DNA of 64,000 nucleotides from Streptomyces sp. TRM68416 (GCF_014596915.1 NZ_JACVWU010000039.1:1-64000); one strand, 5' to 3'; positions 41,922-54,246 are shown, numbered from the stretch's first letter. The notes: a model not told the origin generated them from the sequence alone. Numbers and translations are program-made.

Positions 41922-43209
41922 CCGGCGCCACCGCCCGCGCCGGGCGCGTCTCCGGCAGCAGCGCGAAGCACCCCAGGCTGAGCAGCGCGATGCCCGTCAG
42001 ATACGCCCCCACGCCCCACGGCACCCGGCCGCCCTGCTCGGCGAGCGCGGTCGCCGCGATCGGCGTGAGCGCGCCGCCGAGCACCCCGCCGAGGTTGTAG
42101 CCGACCGCGGCACCCGTGCACCGCACCCGCGGCTCGTACAGCTCCGGCAGGTACGCGGCGATGACGGCGAACATCGTGATGAACGCGACCATCGCGCCCA
42201 GGAAGCCGACGAACATCAGCAGCGGCACACCCGTGGCCAGGAGGGAGACCATCGGGAACATCCACACCGCGGCCGCCGCACAGCCGGCCAGACACAACGG
42301 CCGCCGCCCGTACCGGTCCCCGAGCAGCGCCGCGAACGGGGTGAGCGACCCCTTCACCAGCACCGAGCCCATGATGCAGACCAGCATCACCGTACGGCTC
42401 ACCCCGAGGCGCTCCGTCGCGTACGCCAGCGACCAGGTCGTCACGGCGTAGAAGATCGCATACCCGATCGCGAGCGCACCGGCGGTCAGCAGGACGAGCC
42501 GCCAGTGGTCGCGCACCACCTCGGCGAGCGGCACGCGCGCGTGGTCGTCGATTTCCAGGAACCGGGGACTCTCGGCGAGCGACGACCGCAGCCACAGCCC
42601 CGCCACGGCCAGCACGCCCGCCGCCCAGAACGGCACCCGCCACCCCCACTGCGCGAACTGCGCCTCGGACAGCATCGCCGCCAGCGCCAGGGTCACGCCG
42701 TTCGCGAGCAGGAAGCCGACCGCGGGCCCCATCTGCGGAAAGCTCGTCCACAGCCCCCGCCGCTCGGCGGGCGCGTGCTCGGCGGTCAGCAGCACGGCCC
42801 CGCCCCACTCCCCGCCGAGCCCGAGGCCCTGCAGGAACCGCAGGACGAGCAGCAGCACGGGGGCGGCCACCCCGATCGTGTCGTACGTCGGCACACAGCC
42901 GACCGCGACGGTGGCGGCACCCGTCAGCAGCAGCGAGACGACGAGGACCGGCCGGCGTCCGAGCCGGTCCCCGATGTGCCCGAACAGCACCGAGCCGAGC
43001 GGCCGCGCCACGAACCCGACCGCGAACGTCCCGAACGCGGCCAGCGTCCCCGCCACCGGTGAGAACGTGGGAAAGAACAGCGGCCCCAGAATCAGCGCCG
43101 CCGCGGTCCCGTAGACGAAGAAGTCGTAGAACTCGATGGCCGTCCCGGCGAGCGAGGCGGTCGCGAGCCGCAGCATGGAGGGTGCCCTTACGGTGCGTAC
43201 GTCGTGCAT
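41911..43209 (-). CDS. MFS transporter, metabolite:H+ symporter (ShiA/ProP-like) family
   Basis: 432 residues with 12 predicted transmembrane helices. Characteristic MFS loops: GHIGDRLGRRP after helix 2 and GDRYGRRP after helix 8; the AIEFYDFFVYGTAAA opening and GLGLGGEWGGAVLL match the MHS family, which imports organic acids such as shikimate, alpha-ketoglutarate, proline or betaine. The substrate cannot be told. Stand-alone. Confidence 0.9.
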   Translation of the reverse strand: MHDVRTVRAPSMLRLATASLAGTAIEFYDFFVYGTAAALILGPLFFPTFSPVAGTLAAFGTFAVGFVARPLGSVLFGHIGDRLGRRPVLVVSLLLTGAATVAVGCVPTYDTIGVAAPVLLLVLRFLQGLGLGGEWGGAVLLTAEHAPAERRGLWTSFPQMGPAVGFLLANGVTLALAAMLSEAQFAQWGWRVPFWAAGVLAVAGLWLRSSLAESPRFLEIDDHARVPLAEVVRDHWRLVLLTAGALAIGYAIFYAVTTWSLAYATERLGVSRTVMLVCIMGSVLVKGSLTPFAALLGDRYGRRPLCLAGCAAAAVWMFPMVSLLATGVPLLMFVGFLGAMVAFITMFAVIAAYLPELYEPRVRCTGAAVGYNLGGVLGGALTPIAATALAEQGGRVPWGVGAYLTGIALLSLGCFALLPETRPARAVAPVKD

Positions 43210-43270
43210 GCCGCGTCAACCACCCACCGTGACCGCGGGTTACGGGGCGCGTGGAGGCGGAGGTTCCGCG

Positions 43271-44316
43271 TCAGTACGTGACGGTGATGCGCCGGGCCGG
43301 GCCGTCGACCCGTACGAGACCGCCGTAGGGGATGACCAGCTGCGGGCTGGTGTGACCGAAGTCCACGTCGAAGACGATCGGGGTGTCGGGGGCGTACGCC
43401 CGCATCGCGCGCAGGACCGCCTCGCGCTGTCCGGCGGCGTAACGGTCGGCCTCCTCCGGGCTGTTGGGGCGCTCGACGTCCAGGTCTTCGGCCGGCCCAT
43501 CAGCAGCGCGGAGAAACGCTGGAGGAGCCCGCGTTCGCCCATGTTCCGCAGGGTGCGGAAGACCTCCTCGGAACTCGGCAGCTCTTCCGAGGTCTCCAGC
43601 AGCAGCACTCCGCCGTCGTACCGCGAGAGGTCGTGCGCGATCTCCCGGTCGGCCATCAGCAGCCACCCGAGGATCTCCAGGCACCCGCCCCAACTGCGGC
43701 CCTCCACCACCCGGTCGGCGTTCGTCCAGGTCCAGCCCGTGCCGGGCCGGCTCGGCGGTTCGGCCTCGAAGGTGGCGGGGTCCGCCCAGTCCCGGTCGAC
43801 GTCGTTCCAGCGCTCGGCGGGCCTGAGTTCGTACTCGCCGGAGGTGAACAGCGCCGCCCGCAGGGAGTCCTGGGTCAGCGCGTCCATGGCCACCGGGCGC
43901 CCGAGGGCGGTCATCACGGTCGCACCGTGATAGCCGACGATCCCTGTGTTGTACAGATAGGCGAGCAGGTTCGTGTTGTCGCTCATCCCGAAGAACGGCT
44001 TCGGGTTCGCGCGGATCAACTCACGGTCCAGGAAAGGCAGCACGGTGAGCTGGTCGTCGCCGCCGATCGAGGCCATGACCACCTTGACGTCCGGGTCGGC
44101 GAAGGCGGCGTTGACGTCGGCGGCCCGGTCCTGGGGAGTCGCGCCCATCGTGCGGGTCGTCGGGTACTCGACCGGTTCGAGGCCGTACTCCTTGCGCAGC
44201 CGTTCCAGGCCCAGTTCGAAGGGGCGGGGGAAGAGTCCGGGCAGGCCCGCACCGGGTGAGATGACGGCTATGCGGTCGCCGGGCGACGGCTTGGGCGGGT
44301 ACGAGATCGTCGTCAT
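43271..44316 (-). pseudogene. LD-carboxypeptidase/MccF-like (S66) protein with frameshift
   Basis: The first ~280 codons are a good S66 protein (GDRIAVISPGAGLPG, SIGGDDQLTVLPFLD, FFGMSDNTNLL with the nucleophile Ser, LLLETSEE). After MGRPKTW the frame turns into nonsense. The next frame continues the family exactly: ERPNSPEEADRYAAGQREAVL, then DFGHTSPQLVIPYGG with the catalytic His, ending at 43271. A one-base loss near 43475-43483 would explain it: a real mutation or a sequencing error. Without it the protein would be about 348 residues. Cleaves LD-peptide bonds or microcin-C-like compounds. Confidence 0.8.
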
Positions 44317-44420
44317 GCCCGGCAGCGTAGGGGCCGTCGCAGCGCCCGCGCACCGTGATAAACCGGGTCTGAGCAGCGGCCCTCCCCGGGCCGCGCCACC
44401 TCGAACGGACCGGAGGAACC

Positions 44421-44894
44421 GTGCCCCGCACCCTGGCCAACGCCCCGATCATGATCCTCAACGGCCCCAACCTGAACCTCCTCGGCCAGCGCCAGCCCGA
44501 GATCTACGGCTCCGACACCCTCGCCGACGTCGAGGCGATGTGCGCCAAGGCGGCGGCCGCGCACGGCGGCACGGTGGACCTGCGCCAGTCCAACCACGAG
44601 GGCCAACTGGTCGACTGGATCCACGAGGCGCGGCTGAACCACTGCGGGATCGTCATCAACCCCGGCGCGTACTCGCACACGTCCGTCGCCATCCTGGACG
44701 CGCTCAACACCTGCGACGGCATGCCGGTGTTGGAGGTCCACATCTCCAACATCCACCAGCGCGAGTCCTTCCGCCACCACTCCTACGTCTCGCTGCGCGC
44801 CGACGGGGTCATCGCGGGGTGCGGCGTACAGGGATACGTCTTCGGGGTCGAGCGGGTTGCGGCACTGGTGGGCGCGGCGCGGGGCGAGGTGTAG
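44421..44894 (+). CDS. aroQ: Type II 3-dehydroquinate dehydratase
   Basis: 157 residues from a GTG after CGGAGGAACC. All type-II motifs are present: MILNGPNLNLLGQRQPEIYG (N, N and Y at the active site), DLRQSNHEGQLVDWI, GIVINPGAYSHTSVA (catalytic His) and EVHISNIHQRESFRHHSYVS. It catalyses dehydration of 3-dehydroquinate in the shikimate or quinate pathway. Not beside other aro genes, so a catabolic role is possible. Confidence 0.97.
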   Translation: MPRTLANAPIMILNGPNLNLLGQRQPEIYGSDTLADVEAMCAKAAAAHGGTVDLRQSNHEGQLVDWIHEARLNHCGIVINPGAYSHTSVAILDALNTCDGMPVLEVHISNIHQRESFRHHSYVSLRADGVIAGCGVQGYVFGVERVAALVGAARGEV

Positions 44895-45455
44895 GGCCGG
44901 GGAGCAGCGGCAGGAGTACCGGCGGAGGTAAGGGGCGCCGTCCGTGGCGCGCGCTCCTTACCGGCGCGCGGGGCGGGCGCGCGCCGGGTCCAGCCGCCGG
45001 GGCTGCCGCGTGGCCGTCGTGTGGCCGCCGTGGGGGCGCGTCGCTCGAGCGCCCGGGCCGCCGGTCGAGGGCGGGGATGAGGAGACCGGCGGCCCGTACC
45101 GCGCAGGAGCCGTCTTCCTGTGCGGGCTGCTTCCAGTTGACTGCGCAACGACATGCGCCGGGAGCGCGCGCATGACGCCGGTGCGTGCGAAGGGTTCACA
45201 CGGGGCGCGTGGACCGCGGAACGCTCCGGCGCGTGCGGGGGAGTGGGCGCGGGGCGCGCGCCGGGCTGCGTGTGGACCAGCTGCGGTGGGCGCCCCTGGC
45301 GGGCGCCCTGCGCGGGCGCTCAAGAGTGGCGCGCGCCGGGCGGGCAGAAACGGCTCCGCGCCGGGCGTACGGAAGAGGATCCGCGCCGGGCGTGCGCATG
45401 GGAGTGCGAGCCCGGCGCGTGGGCAGGGGTGCGCGCCCGGCGCGCACCCCCTCGT
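44895..45455. repeat. GC-rich non-coding gap with GCGCGCCGGGCG repeats
   Basis: About 560 bp between the convergent aroQ and MBL genes hold no gene I can support. Short copies of GCGCGCCGGGCG and its variants recur (about 44955, 45262, 45330, 45358, 45390, 45415, 45437). Frames are open only because of composition; there is no third-position bias or ribosome-binding site. Confidence 0.7.
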
Positions 45456-46112
45456 TCACCACCCCCGCGCGTGCCACTCCGGCAGATGCGGCCGCTCCGC
45501 GCCCAGCGTCGTGTCGTTGCCGTGTCCCGGGTAGACCCAGGTCTCGTCCGGCAGCACGTCGAAGATCTTCGTCTCGACGTCATGGATCAGACTGGCGAAC
45601 GCCTCCGGATCCTTGCGGGTGTTGCCCACGCCGCCCGGGAACAGGCAGTCCCCGGTGAACACATGCGGATGCCCGTGCGGGTCGTCGTAGACGAGGGCGA
45701 TCGAGCCCGGGGTGTGGCCGACCAGGTGGCGTGCGGTGAGTTCGACGCGCCCCACCCGGATGACGTCGCCGTCGTCGACGAGGACGTCGGTCGGCACGGG
45801 GATGCCCTCGGCGTCGGCGCGGCCGGCGTAGGTACGCGCGCGTGTGGCCGCGACGACCTGGTCGAGGGCCTGCCAGTGGTCGCCGTGCTGGTGGGTGGTG
45901 ACGACGGACGCGATGCCGTCGTCGCCGATCATGCCGAGCAGGGTGTCCCCGTCGTTGGCCGCGTCGATCAGCAGTTGCTCGTCGGTGGCCCGGCAGCGCA
46001 GCAGATAGCAGTTGTTGTCCATGGGACCGACCGCGATCTTGGTGATCATCAGGTCCTTGAGCTCGTGCACGTCCGCCGGGCCGCCGACCGTCACCTGTCC
46101 GCTGTACGTCAT
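45456..46112 (-). CDS. MBL-fold metallohydrolase, glyoxalase-II-like
   Basis: 218 residues. The zinc-binding motif THQHGDHWQ (HxHxDH) is at about 93-101; further ligands are H in ARHLVGHTPGS, D in TGDCLFPG and H in YPGHGNDT. Closest to glyoxalase II-like/persulfide-dioxygenase-type thioesterases; it would hydrolyse a thioester such as an S-acyl-mycothiol in an actinomycete (inference). Downstream of the maleylpyruvate-isomerase-like gene, 9 bp apart, probably one operon. Confidence 0.9.
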   Translation of the reverse strand: MTYSGQVTVGGPADVHELKDLMITKIAVGPMDNNCYLLRCRATDEQLLIDAANDGDTLLGMIGDDGIASVVTTHQHGDHWQALDQVVAATRARTYAGRADAEGIPVPTDVLVDDGDVIRVGRVELTARHLVGHTPGSIALVYDDPHGHPHVFTGDCLFPGGVGNTRKDPEAFASLIHDVETKIFDVLPDETWVYPGHGNDTTLGAERPHLPEWHARGW

Positions 46113-46121
46113 GGTGGCAGC

Positions 46122-46808
46122 CTATAGCGGGGGGAGCTTCGGGAGCGGGCCGCCGACTGCGGTCAGGGCGGATCCGTCGCGCCGGCCGCAGAGCCAGCCG
46201 AGCAGGTCGGCCTGGCGGCCGCTGACGGTGATGGGGTCTCCCTCATGGCCACCGGTCGGGATCTGGCGACCGTCGTCCTCCACGATCATGACGGCGGGCA
46301 GCTCGGGGTGGCCCCGGAATCGGTCCGTCAGGAAGTTGATCTCGCGCTGCGTGAACTCCTCCGAAAGATCCTCCAGCTCGTACCCGATCCCGAGGTCCAC
46401 GTGGTGCAGCTCCACCTCGACCCACCGCCGGAACGGCACCCGGGCCGCCACGTCGGTGACGCCGTTGCGCAACTCCACCGTGCGCGACCAGTCCGCGGGC
46501 GCGTCCGCGGCCTCCTGGAGGCGGGCCGCGCTCTCGCGCACGTCGGCGAGCTGGACGTCCAGCGGGCGCGGGGCGTCCCGCTCGATGTCGCCGTCGCGGG
46601 CCTCGGCGGAGACGTACATGGGGCGCCCCTCGAACACGTTCACCAGGGCGTCGGCGTTGCGGGCGAGGTGGGCGAGCACATGGCCGCGGGTCCAGCCGGG
46701 GAGCCGTGACGGCTCGGCGACCGAGGCGTTGTCCAGTTTGGCGACCGCGGCGAGCAGTCGGTCCGTCGCGTCACGTACAGAGGCCAGGTCATGAGCGTGA
46801 TCAATCAT
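46122..46808 (-). CDS. Mycothiol-dependent maleylpyruvate isomerase (DinB-like) family protein
   Basis: 228 residues from the ATG at 46808; the frame upstream is non-coding. N-terminal four-helix DinB-type domain with LPGWTRGHVLAHLARNADAL (His metal ligand) and VELHHVDLGIGYEL (Glu and His), then a C-terminal domain ending SGRQADLLGWLCGR. In actinobacteria this family uses mycothiol as cofactor for isomerase or transferase reactions. Cotranscription with the MBL gene fits thiol metabolism. A TAGGGT -10 box ends about 9 bp before the ATG. Confidence 0.85.
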   Translation of the reverse strand: MIDHAHDLASVRDATDRLLAAVAKLDNASVAEPSRLPGWTRGHVLAHLARNADALVNVFEGRPMYVSAEARDGDIERDAPRPLDVQLADVRESAARLQEAADAPADWSRTVELRNGVTDVAARVPFRRWVEVELHHVDLGIGYELEDLSEEFTQREINFLTDRFRGHPELPAVMIVEDDGRQIPTGGHEGDPITVSGRQADLLGWLCGRRDGSALTAVGGPLPKLPPL

Positions 46809-46952
46809 GCTGCTGACCCTAGTCCCGCCACCCCTTCGGGTGAAGGTGGTGAAGTAGTGCCGTAAATCGAATGCACGTGCTATATGGTCGGACGTGGCGT
46901 CGGGCATGCTGGATGGCCGGGGATTGTTATGCATCCGGGAATCCGACCGGCG

Positions 46953-46975
46953 TTGTCAGTGGCTCCCCCTAGTCT
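46953..46975 (+). promoter_or_regulatory. PafBC-type damage promoter of uvrA
   Basis: TTGTCAGTG (46953-46961), GCTCCCCC, TAGTCT (46970-46975): an exact match to TTGTCRGTG-N8-TAnnnT. The GTG start is about 50 bp downstream of the expected transcription start, so uvrA has a real leader, unlike uvrB. Confidence 0.85.
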
Positions 46976-47030
46976 GAGGAAGACGGGGGCCTCGCCCCTG
47001 TCACTTCTCTCAAGAAAGGTGCGGACCGGC

Positions 47031-50051
<3,021 letters not shown>

Positions 50052-50058
50052 CCGCAGA

Positions 50059-50100
50059 ACGCCGCGCGCCCCACGGGACCTGCCGTGGGGCGCGCGGCGT
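50059..50100 (+). terminator. Perfect 18-bp hairpin after uvrA
   Basis: ACGCCGCGCGCCCCACGG (50059-50076) pairs completely with 50083-50100; loop GACCTG. Placed 8 bp after the uvrA stop and 12 bp before the end of the convergent YceI gene, so it may end both transcripts. Confidence 0.9.
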
Positions 50101-50111
50101 ATCAGTCCCCG

Positions 50112-50669
50112 TCAGTCGGCCTTCGGCTCCACGAACTGCATGTCGAGCTGGATCTTCACCACGTCCCCGAGCAGACCGGGCGCGAAGTCCAGGCCGAAGT
50201 CGGTGCGCCGGATCTCGCCCGTAGCCTCGAACCCGGCATGCCGAGCGCCGTTCATCGGCACGTCGACCAGTCCGCCGAACTCCACGGCGAGCGACACCGG
50301 CCGGGTCACGTCGCCGATCGTCAGCTCACCCTCCATCGTCCAGTCCTCGCCCTCGCCGTACACCCGGGTCGAGCGGTACGTCATCGTCGGGCGCTTCTCG
50401 ACGTCCAGCAGATCCGACGCCCGCACGTGTGCGTCGCGGTCGGGGTTCCCGGTGTCGATCGAGGCCAGGTCGACGGAGGCGGACACCCGGACGTCCGCGG
50501 CGGTCTCACCGACGTACAGCTCGGCCCGCACCGAGGCGAAGCGCCCGCGCACCTTGGCGATGCCGAGGTGGCGGATGGTGAAGTTCACGGCGGAGTGCAG
50601 CGGGTCGAGGGCCCAGTCGCCCGGGGCGAGCGGCAGGGCGGTGGCAGCGGCAGCGGTGTCATTCGTCAT
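50112..50669 (-). CDS. YceI family lipocalin-like protein
   Basis: 185 residues. YceI pattern: GDWALDPLHSAVNFTIRHLGIAKVRGRF at the N-terminus, SASVDLASIDTGNPDRDAHVRASDLLD, MEGELTIGDVTRPVSLAVEF and the C-terminal GDVVKIQLDMQFV. No signal peptide, so cytoplasmic; the family binds isoprenoid-type lipids. Divergent from a regulator with 102 bp between starts. Confidence 0.93.
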   Translation of the reverse strand: MTNDTAAAATALPLAPGDWALDPLHSAVNFTIRHLGIAKVRGRFASVRAELYVGETAADVRVSASVDLASIDTGNPDRDAHVRASDLLDVEKRPTMTYRSTRVYGEGEDWTMEGELTIGDVTRPVSLAVEFGGLVDVPMNGARHAGFEATGEIRRTDFGLDFAPGLLGDVVKIQLDMQFVEPKAD

Positions 50670-50771
50670 GCCCTCCACCCTGCGGGTCCGGCGCCCGGCG
50701 AGGGAGACCGGCTCGAGCCTGGTAGTCGCAGGGACACCCTGTGGCGCGCGGCCGTTGGTACGTTCGACGGC

Positions 50772-51635
50772 GTGAGCGACAACGAGCTGGGCACCTATCT
50801 GCGCACCTGGCGCGAAGCAGTCACCCCCGCCGAGGTCGGGCTGCCCGCCGGACCCCGTCGCCGTACCCCGGGGCTGCGCCGCGCCGAACTGGCCACGCTC
50901 GCCGGCATCAGCGTCGAATACCTCACGCGGCTCGAACAGGGCCGGGACCGCAACCCGTCCGCGCAGGTGCTCGGGGCCCTCGCCGACGCGCTGAACCTGA
51001 CGCTCAGGGACCGCCTGCTGCTGCGCCGGCTGGTCAAGGAGGCGGACGGCGGCGATCCGCTGGTCTGCGCCGCGGCCCCGCCGCTCAGCCGCGCGGCGCG
51101 CCCGACCGTACGGGCCGTCCTGGACCACCTGGAGCCCGCGCCGGCCGTGGTGCTCAACTGGATCGGCGACGTCATCGCCCACACCACCGGCTACGCGCGG
51201 CTGTTCGGTCCGATCGGACTGCTCGACGCGGAACGCCCCAACCTGGTCCGGTACGTGTTCACCGACGCCCGTGCCCGCACCGCCTACCCCGACTGGGAGC
51301 GGGTCGCCGACGACCTGGTTGCCCGGCTCCGGCACGACGTGCCCCTGCGCGATCCGTACGTCGCCGAACTGGCGGAGGAGCTGACGGTGACCGCGGGGGC
51401 GGAGTTCACCGGCCGGTACGTCGACCTGGCCGTGACACCGCGCCAGGTCGGTTCCCAGCAGGTCGAGCATCCGCAGGCCGGTCCGCTGCGGCTGCTGCAC
51501 GAGACGCTCGCGCTGCCCGACGACGGCCAGCGGGTGATCGTGCACCTGCCCGCCGACGAAGCGACGGCCGCCGCCCTGGACAGCCTCAGCGGCCGCCGCC
51601 CCGGAGCCCTGCGGGCCGTGGAAACCGCCCGCTGA
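50772..51635 (+). CDS. XRE-family regulator with MmyB-type ligand domain
   Basis: 287 residues from a GTG at 50772. N-terminal HTH: TPGLRRAELATLAGISVEYLTRLEQGRDRNPS (about 35-66). The C-terminal ~180 residues match the MmyB/MLTR ligand-binding domain (VVLNWIGDVIAHTTGYARLFG, NLVRYVFTDARARTAYPDWE, VAELAEELTVTAGAEF). The divergent YceI gene is its likely target; members often bind fatty acid-type ligands. Confidence 0.9.
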   Translation: MSDNELGTYLRTWREAVTPAEVGLPAGPRRRTPGLRRAELATLAGISVEYLTRLEQGRDRNPSAQVLGALADALNLTLRDRLLLRRLVKEADGGDPLVCAAAPPLSRAARPTVRAVLDHLEPAPAVVLNWIGDVIAHTTGYARLFGPIGLLDAERPNLVRYVFTDARARTAYPDWERVADDLVARLRHDVPLRDPYVAELAEELTVTAGAEFTGRYVDLAVTPRQVGSQQVEHPQAGPLRLLHETLALPDDGQRVIVHLPADEATAAALDSLSGRRPGALRAVETAR

Positions 51636-51698
51636 CCGGCCCCTCCGCCCCGCGGGCGCACGCCGGCCCCGCCCTTCGATGACCTCCGGCTGGCGGTA

Positions 51699-52607
51699 TC
51701 AGCCCTCCAGCTCATGCGCGTACGGCGGCTCCGCCCCGGCCCGGGAGCAGGTGATCGCCGCCGCGCGGGCCGCGAACCGCAGCAGCCGTGTCCAGCCGTC
51801 GGCGCCCAGCGCCGCGAGTGCCTCGGCGGACAGGGCGTTCTGGGCTGTGAGTCCGTGCAGCAGGGCCGCGTTCACGGTGTCGCCGGCCCCGATCGTGTCG
51901 ACGACGTCGACCTTCTCGCCCGGCACGGAGTACTCCGCGCCGTCCCGGGTGAGGACGGTGAGCCCGTCGCCGCCGTGCGTGACCACGACGGCCGAGGGGC
52001 CCGCGGCCAGCCATTCGTGCGGGGCGTCGCCCAGCCATTCCGCGTCCTCCGCGGAGAGCTTCAGCAGCGACACCGACGGCAGCCAGCTCCTGAACCTGGC
52101 CCGGTAGGCGTCCGGGTCCGGGATCAGCCCCGGCCGGATGTTCGGGTCGAGGGCCGTGAACACGCCCTGTGCGGCGGCGGTCCGCATCAGCTTCTCGTAC
52201 GCGCTCGCACCGGGCTCCAGCACCAGCGAACAGGTACCGAAGGACACCGCGCGGGTTCCGGCGGGCAGCGCGTCCGGAGCCGCGAACAGGCGGTCGGCGG
52301 TGCCGTCGACGTAGAACGAGTAGGAGGCCGAGCCGTTCGCGTCGAGGGTGGCGACCGCGAGGGTCGTCGGCTCGGGCCCGCGCTGCACGCCCGACACGTC
52401 CACGCCCGCCCGTCGCAGCCCGTCCAGCAGGGCCGTGCCGAAGGCGTCGTGGGAGGTGCGGGAGCAGAAGGCGGTGGGGGAGCCGAGGCGGCCGAGGGCC
52501 ACGGCCGTGTTGTAGGGACCGCCGCCGAGCGCCGGCTTCAGGTCCGCGAGGGCGCCCGTGCCCTGCGGTACCAGGTCGATCAGGGCCTCACCGGCGACGA
52601 CGATCAC
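51699..52607 (-). CDS. PfkB-family carbohydrate kinase (fructokinase-like)
   Basis: 302 residues from a GTG at 52607. Fructokinase-type landmarks: VVAGEALIDLVPQ, ALGGGPYNTAVALGRLG, SFGTCSLVLEPGASAYE and DTIGAGDTVNAALLHG with the catalytic Asp. The GTG overlaps the TGA of the LacI gene (52604-52607), so the regulator and kinase form one operon. The sugar is unknown; fructose is the family default. Confidence 0.9.
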   Translation of the reverse strand: MIVVAGEALIDLVPQGTGALADLKPALGGGPYNTAVALGRLGSPTAFCSRTSHDAFGTALLDGLRRAGVDVSGVQRGPEPTTLAVATLDANGSASYSFYVDGTADRLFAAPDALPAGTRAVSFGTCSLVLEPGASAYEKLMRTAAAQGVFTALDPNIRPGLIPDPDAYRARFRSWLPSVSLLKLSAEDAEWLGDAPHEWLAAGPSAVVVTHGGDGLTVLTRDGAEYSVPGEKVDVVDTIGAGDTVNAALLHGLTAQNALSAEALAALGADGWTRLLRFAARAAAITCSRAGAEPPYAHELEG

Positions 52608-53644
52608 GAGGCGGTTCCTCTCTCGGACTTCGGGTGCTGTTCGGGGCAGCCGCACGACGTGCGGTGGACGAAGGCGCAGTCGAGGCGCACGGTCCGGGAG
52701 GGCCGGTCCGGCGTGGCGAGACGGTCCAGGAGCACGCGTACGGCCTGGGCTCCGATCTCCTTGCTGGGCTGGGCGACGGCGGTGAGCCGGGGCGAGAACA
52801 GGTCGGCCCAGGCGAAGTCGTCGAAGCAGCACAGCGCGATGTCGTCGGGCACGGACAGGCCGCGGTCGCGCAGGGCGCGCAGCGCGCCGATGGTCATCGC
52901 GTTGTTGGCGGTCACCAGCGCGGTGGGCGGGGCGGCGAGGGACAGCAGGGCGGCGGTGGCGCGTTCGGCGCCGGCGGACTCGGAGTCGCCGTGCACGACG
53001 AGACGCTCGTCGTAGGGGAGACCGGCGTGGGCGAGGCCGTGCCGGTAGCCGGTGATCCGCTCGCCGGTGGTGCTGAGCCCCGGGCGGCCGGCGACCAGGG
53101 CGATCCGCCGGTGGCCGAGGTCGGCGAGGTGGGTGACCAGCCGGGCCGTCGGTGCGGCGCTCTCGGCGCAGACCTGGTCGAAGTGCGGCGCCGCCTCGTC
53201 CACCAGCCGGTCGAGGAAGACCGTCGGTACCTGGTGGCGGCGGAGGTAGGCGAGCAGGTCCCGCGGGTCCGCCGAGGGCGCGACGATCATGCCGTCCACG
53301 CGTCGCTCGTGCAGCAGTTGGACGACCTTGCGCTCGTGTTCGGGATCGTCGTGCGGATCGGCGATGAGCAGGCTGTAGCCCTGTTCCAGGGCGGCCGCCT
53401 CGACGCCCTGGAGGATCTCCGTGAAGTACGGGTTGCTGATCGCCGACACCGCGAGCCCGATGGACCGGGTGCGTGCGGTCACCAGTGAGCGGGCGAGGGT
53501 GTTGGGCGTGTAGCCGAGCCTGTCGATGGCGTCCAGTACGGCCTGGCGGGTGTGGGGCAGTACCGGCCGGGTGTCGTTCAGCACGTGCGAGACGGTCGCC
53601 ACGGAGACGCCCGCGCTGCGCGCGACATCGGCCATGGTCGGCAT
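52604..53644 (-). CDS. LacI-family transcriptional regulator
   Basis: 346 residues. HTH MADVARSAGVSVATVSHVLN at 4-23 with the hinge helix PNTLARSLVTART (47-59) and a periplasmic-binding-type ligand domain. The C-terminus has HRTSCGCPEQ with two cysteines, less common in the family. It probably binds the 36-bp palindrome 71 bp upstream and controls its own operon; sugar phosphate or sugar ligand unknown. Confidence 0.94.
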   Translation of the reverse strand: MPTMADVARSAGVSVATVSHVLNDTRPVLPHTRQAVLDAIDRLGYTPNTLARSLVTARTRSIGLAVSAISNPYFTEILQGVEAAALEQGYSLLIADPHDDPEHERKVVQLLHERRVDGMIVAPSADPRDLLAYLRRHQVPTVFLDRLVDEAAPHFDQVCAESAAPTARLVTHLADLGHRRIALVAGRPGLSTTGERITGYRHGLAHAGLPYDERLVVHGDSESAGAERATAALLSLAAPPTALVTANNAMTIGALRALRDRGLSVPDDIALCCFDDFAWADLFSPRLTAVAQPSKEIGAQAVRVLLDRLATPDRPSRTVRLDCAFVHRTSCGCPEQHPKSERGTAS

Positions 53645-53714
53645 CGTGCCCCTCCTCGGTCGGTCCGCCGGCCCCTGCCGGTCTCCTCTGGCCGGGAACG
53701 TATCCCATCCGACA

Positions 53715-53750
53715 GCCGACGTAAACGCTTGCGCAAGCGTTTACGTCGGC
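53715..53750. promoter_or_regulatory. Perfect 36-bp palindrome, LacI-type operator
   Basis: The left arm GCCGACGTAAACGCTTGC (53715-53732) and its exact complement (53733-53750) meet without a spacer. The core CGCTTGCGCAAGCG is typical for LacI/GalR operators (central CG with TTGCGCAA). It lies 71 bp upstream of lacI-like and 74 bp upstream of the Rieske gene, so it may control both. Confidence 0.85.
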
Positions 53751-53823
53751 CTGCCCCGCCCCCGCCGACCGCCGACCGGGCCGATAAGGTCACCCTGCAC
53801 ATCCCCTGACCAGTGGAGACCCC

Positions 53824-54246
53824 ATGTCCGGCCGCCCCGCCCCGAGCCGTCGCACCGTCCTCCGAGGGGCAGCCCTCGCACCCGTCGCCGGACTCGGCGC
53901 GGCCGCGTGCTCACCGGGCGGCACCACGACGGACGCCACGCCGACCGCGCCGGTCGACCTGGGGGCGGAGAGCGAGATCGCGAAGGGCAGCGCCCGGCTG
54001 TACCGGGATCACAACGTGGTCGTCAGCCGGGCGGAGGACGGCACCCTGAAGGCGTACAGCACGATCTGCACGCACGCGTTGTGCCCCATCAACAAGCTGG
54101 AGGGGACGAAGCTCGTCTGTCCCTGTCACGGCAGCGAGTTCGACGCCACGACCGGCGAGGTGCTGCAAGCGCCCGCCACGGTGGGGCTGAAGGAGCTGTC
54201 GGTCGAGGCCAAGGGCGGCCGGATCGTGGCGGGTCCGGCGGCCTGA
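53824..54246 (+). CDS. Rieske [2Fe-2S] protein with Tat signal
   Basis: 140 residues. A twin-arginine signal, SRRTVLRGA (residues 8-16), followed by a hydrophobic stretch and a Cys (GAAAC) suits a lipoprotein lipobox. Rieske ligands are complete: C-T-H in ICTHALCPI (first pair, with C and H) and CPCHGSEFD (second pair). No transmembrane partners lie nearby. A small exported electron-transfer protein. Whether the palindrome upstream also regulates it is open. Confidence 0.92.
   Translation: MSGRPAPSRRTVLRGAALAPVAGLGAAACSPGGTTTDATPTAPVDLGAESEIAKGSARLYRDHNVVVSRAEDGTLKAYSTICTHALCPINKLEGTKLVCPCHGSEFDATTGEVLQAPATVGLKELSVEAKGGRIVAGPAA

Noticed and set aside
45153..46127. Arg/Gly-rich frame through the aroQ-MBL gap
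   Set aside because: It is low-complexity from GC-rich repeats, has no ribosome-binding site and runs over the MBL gene in antisense.
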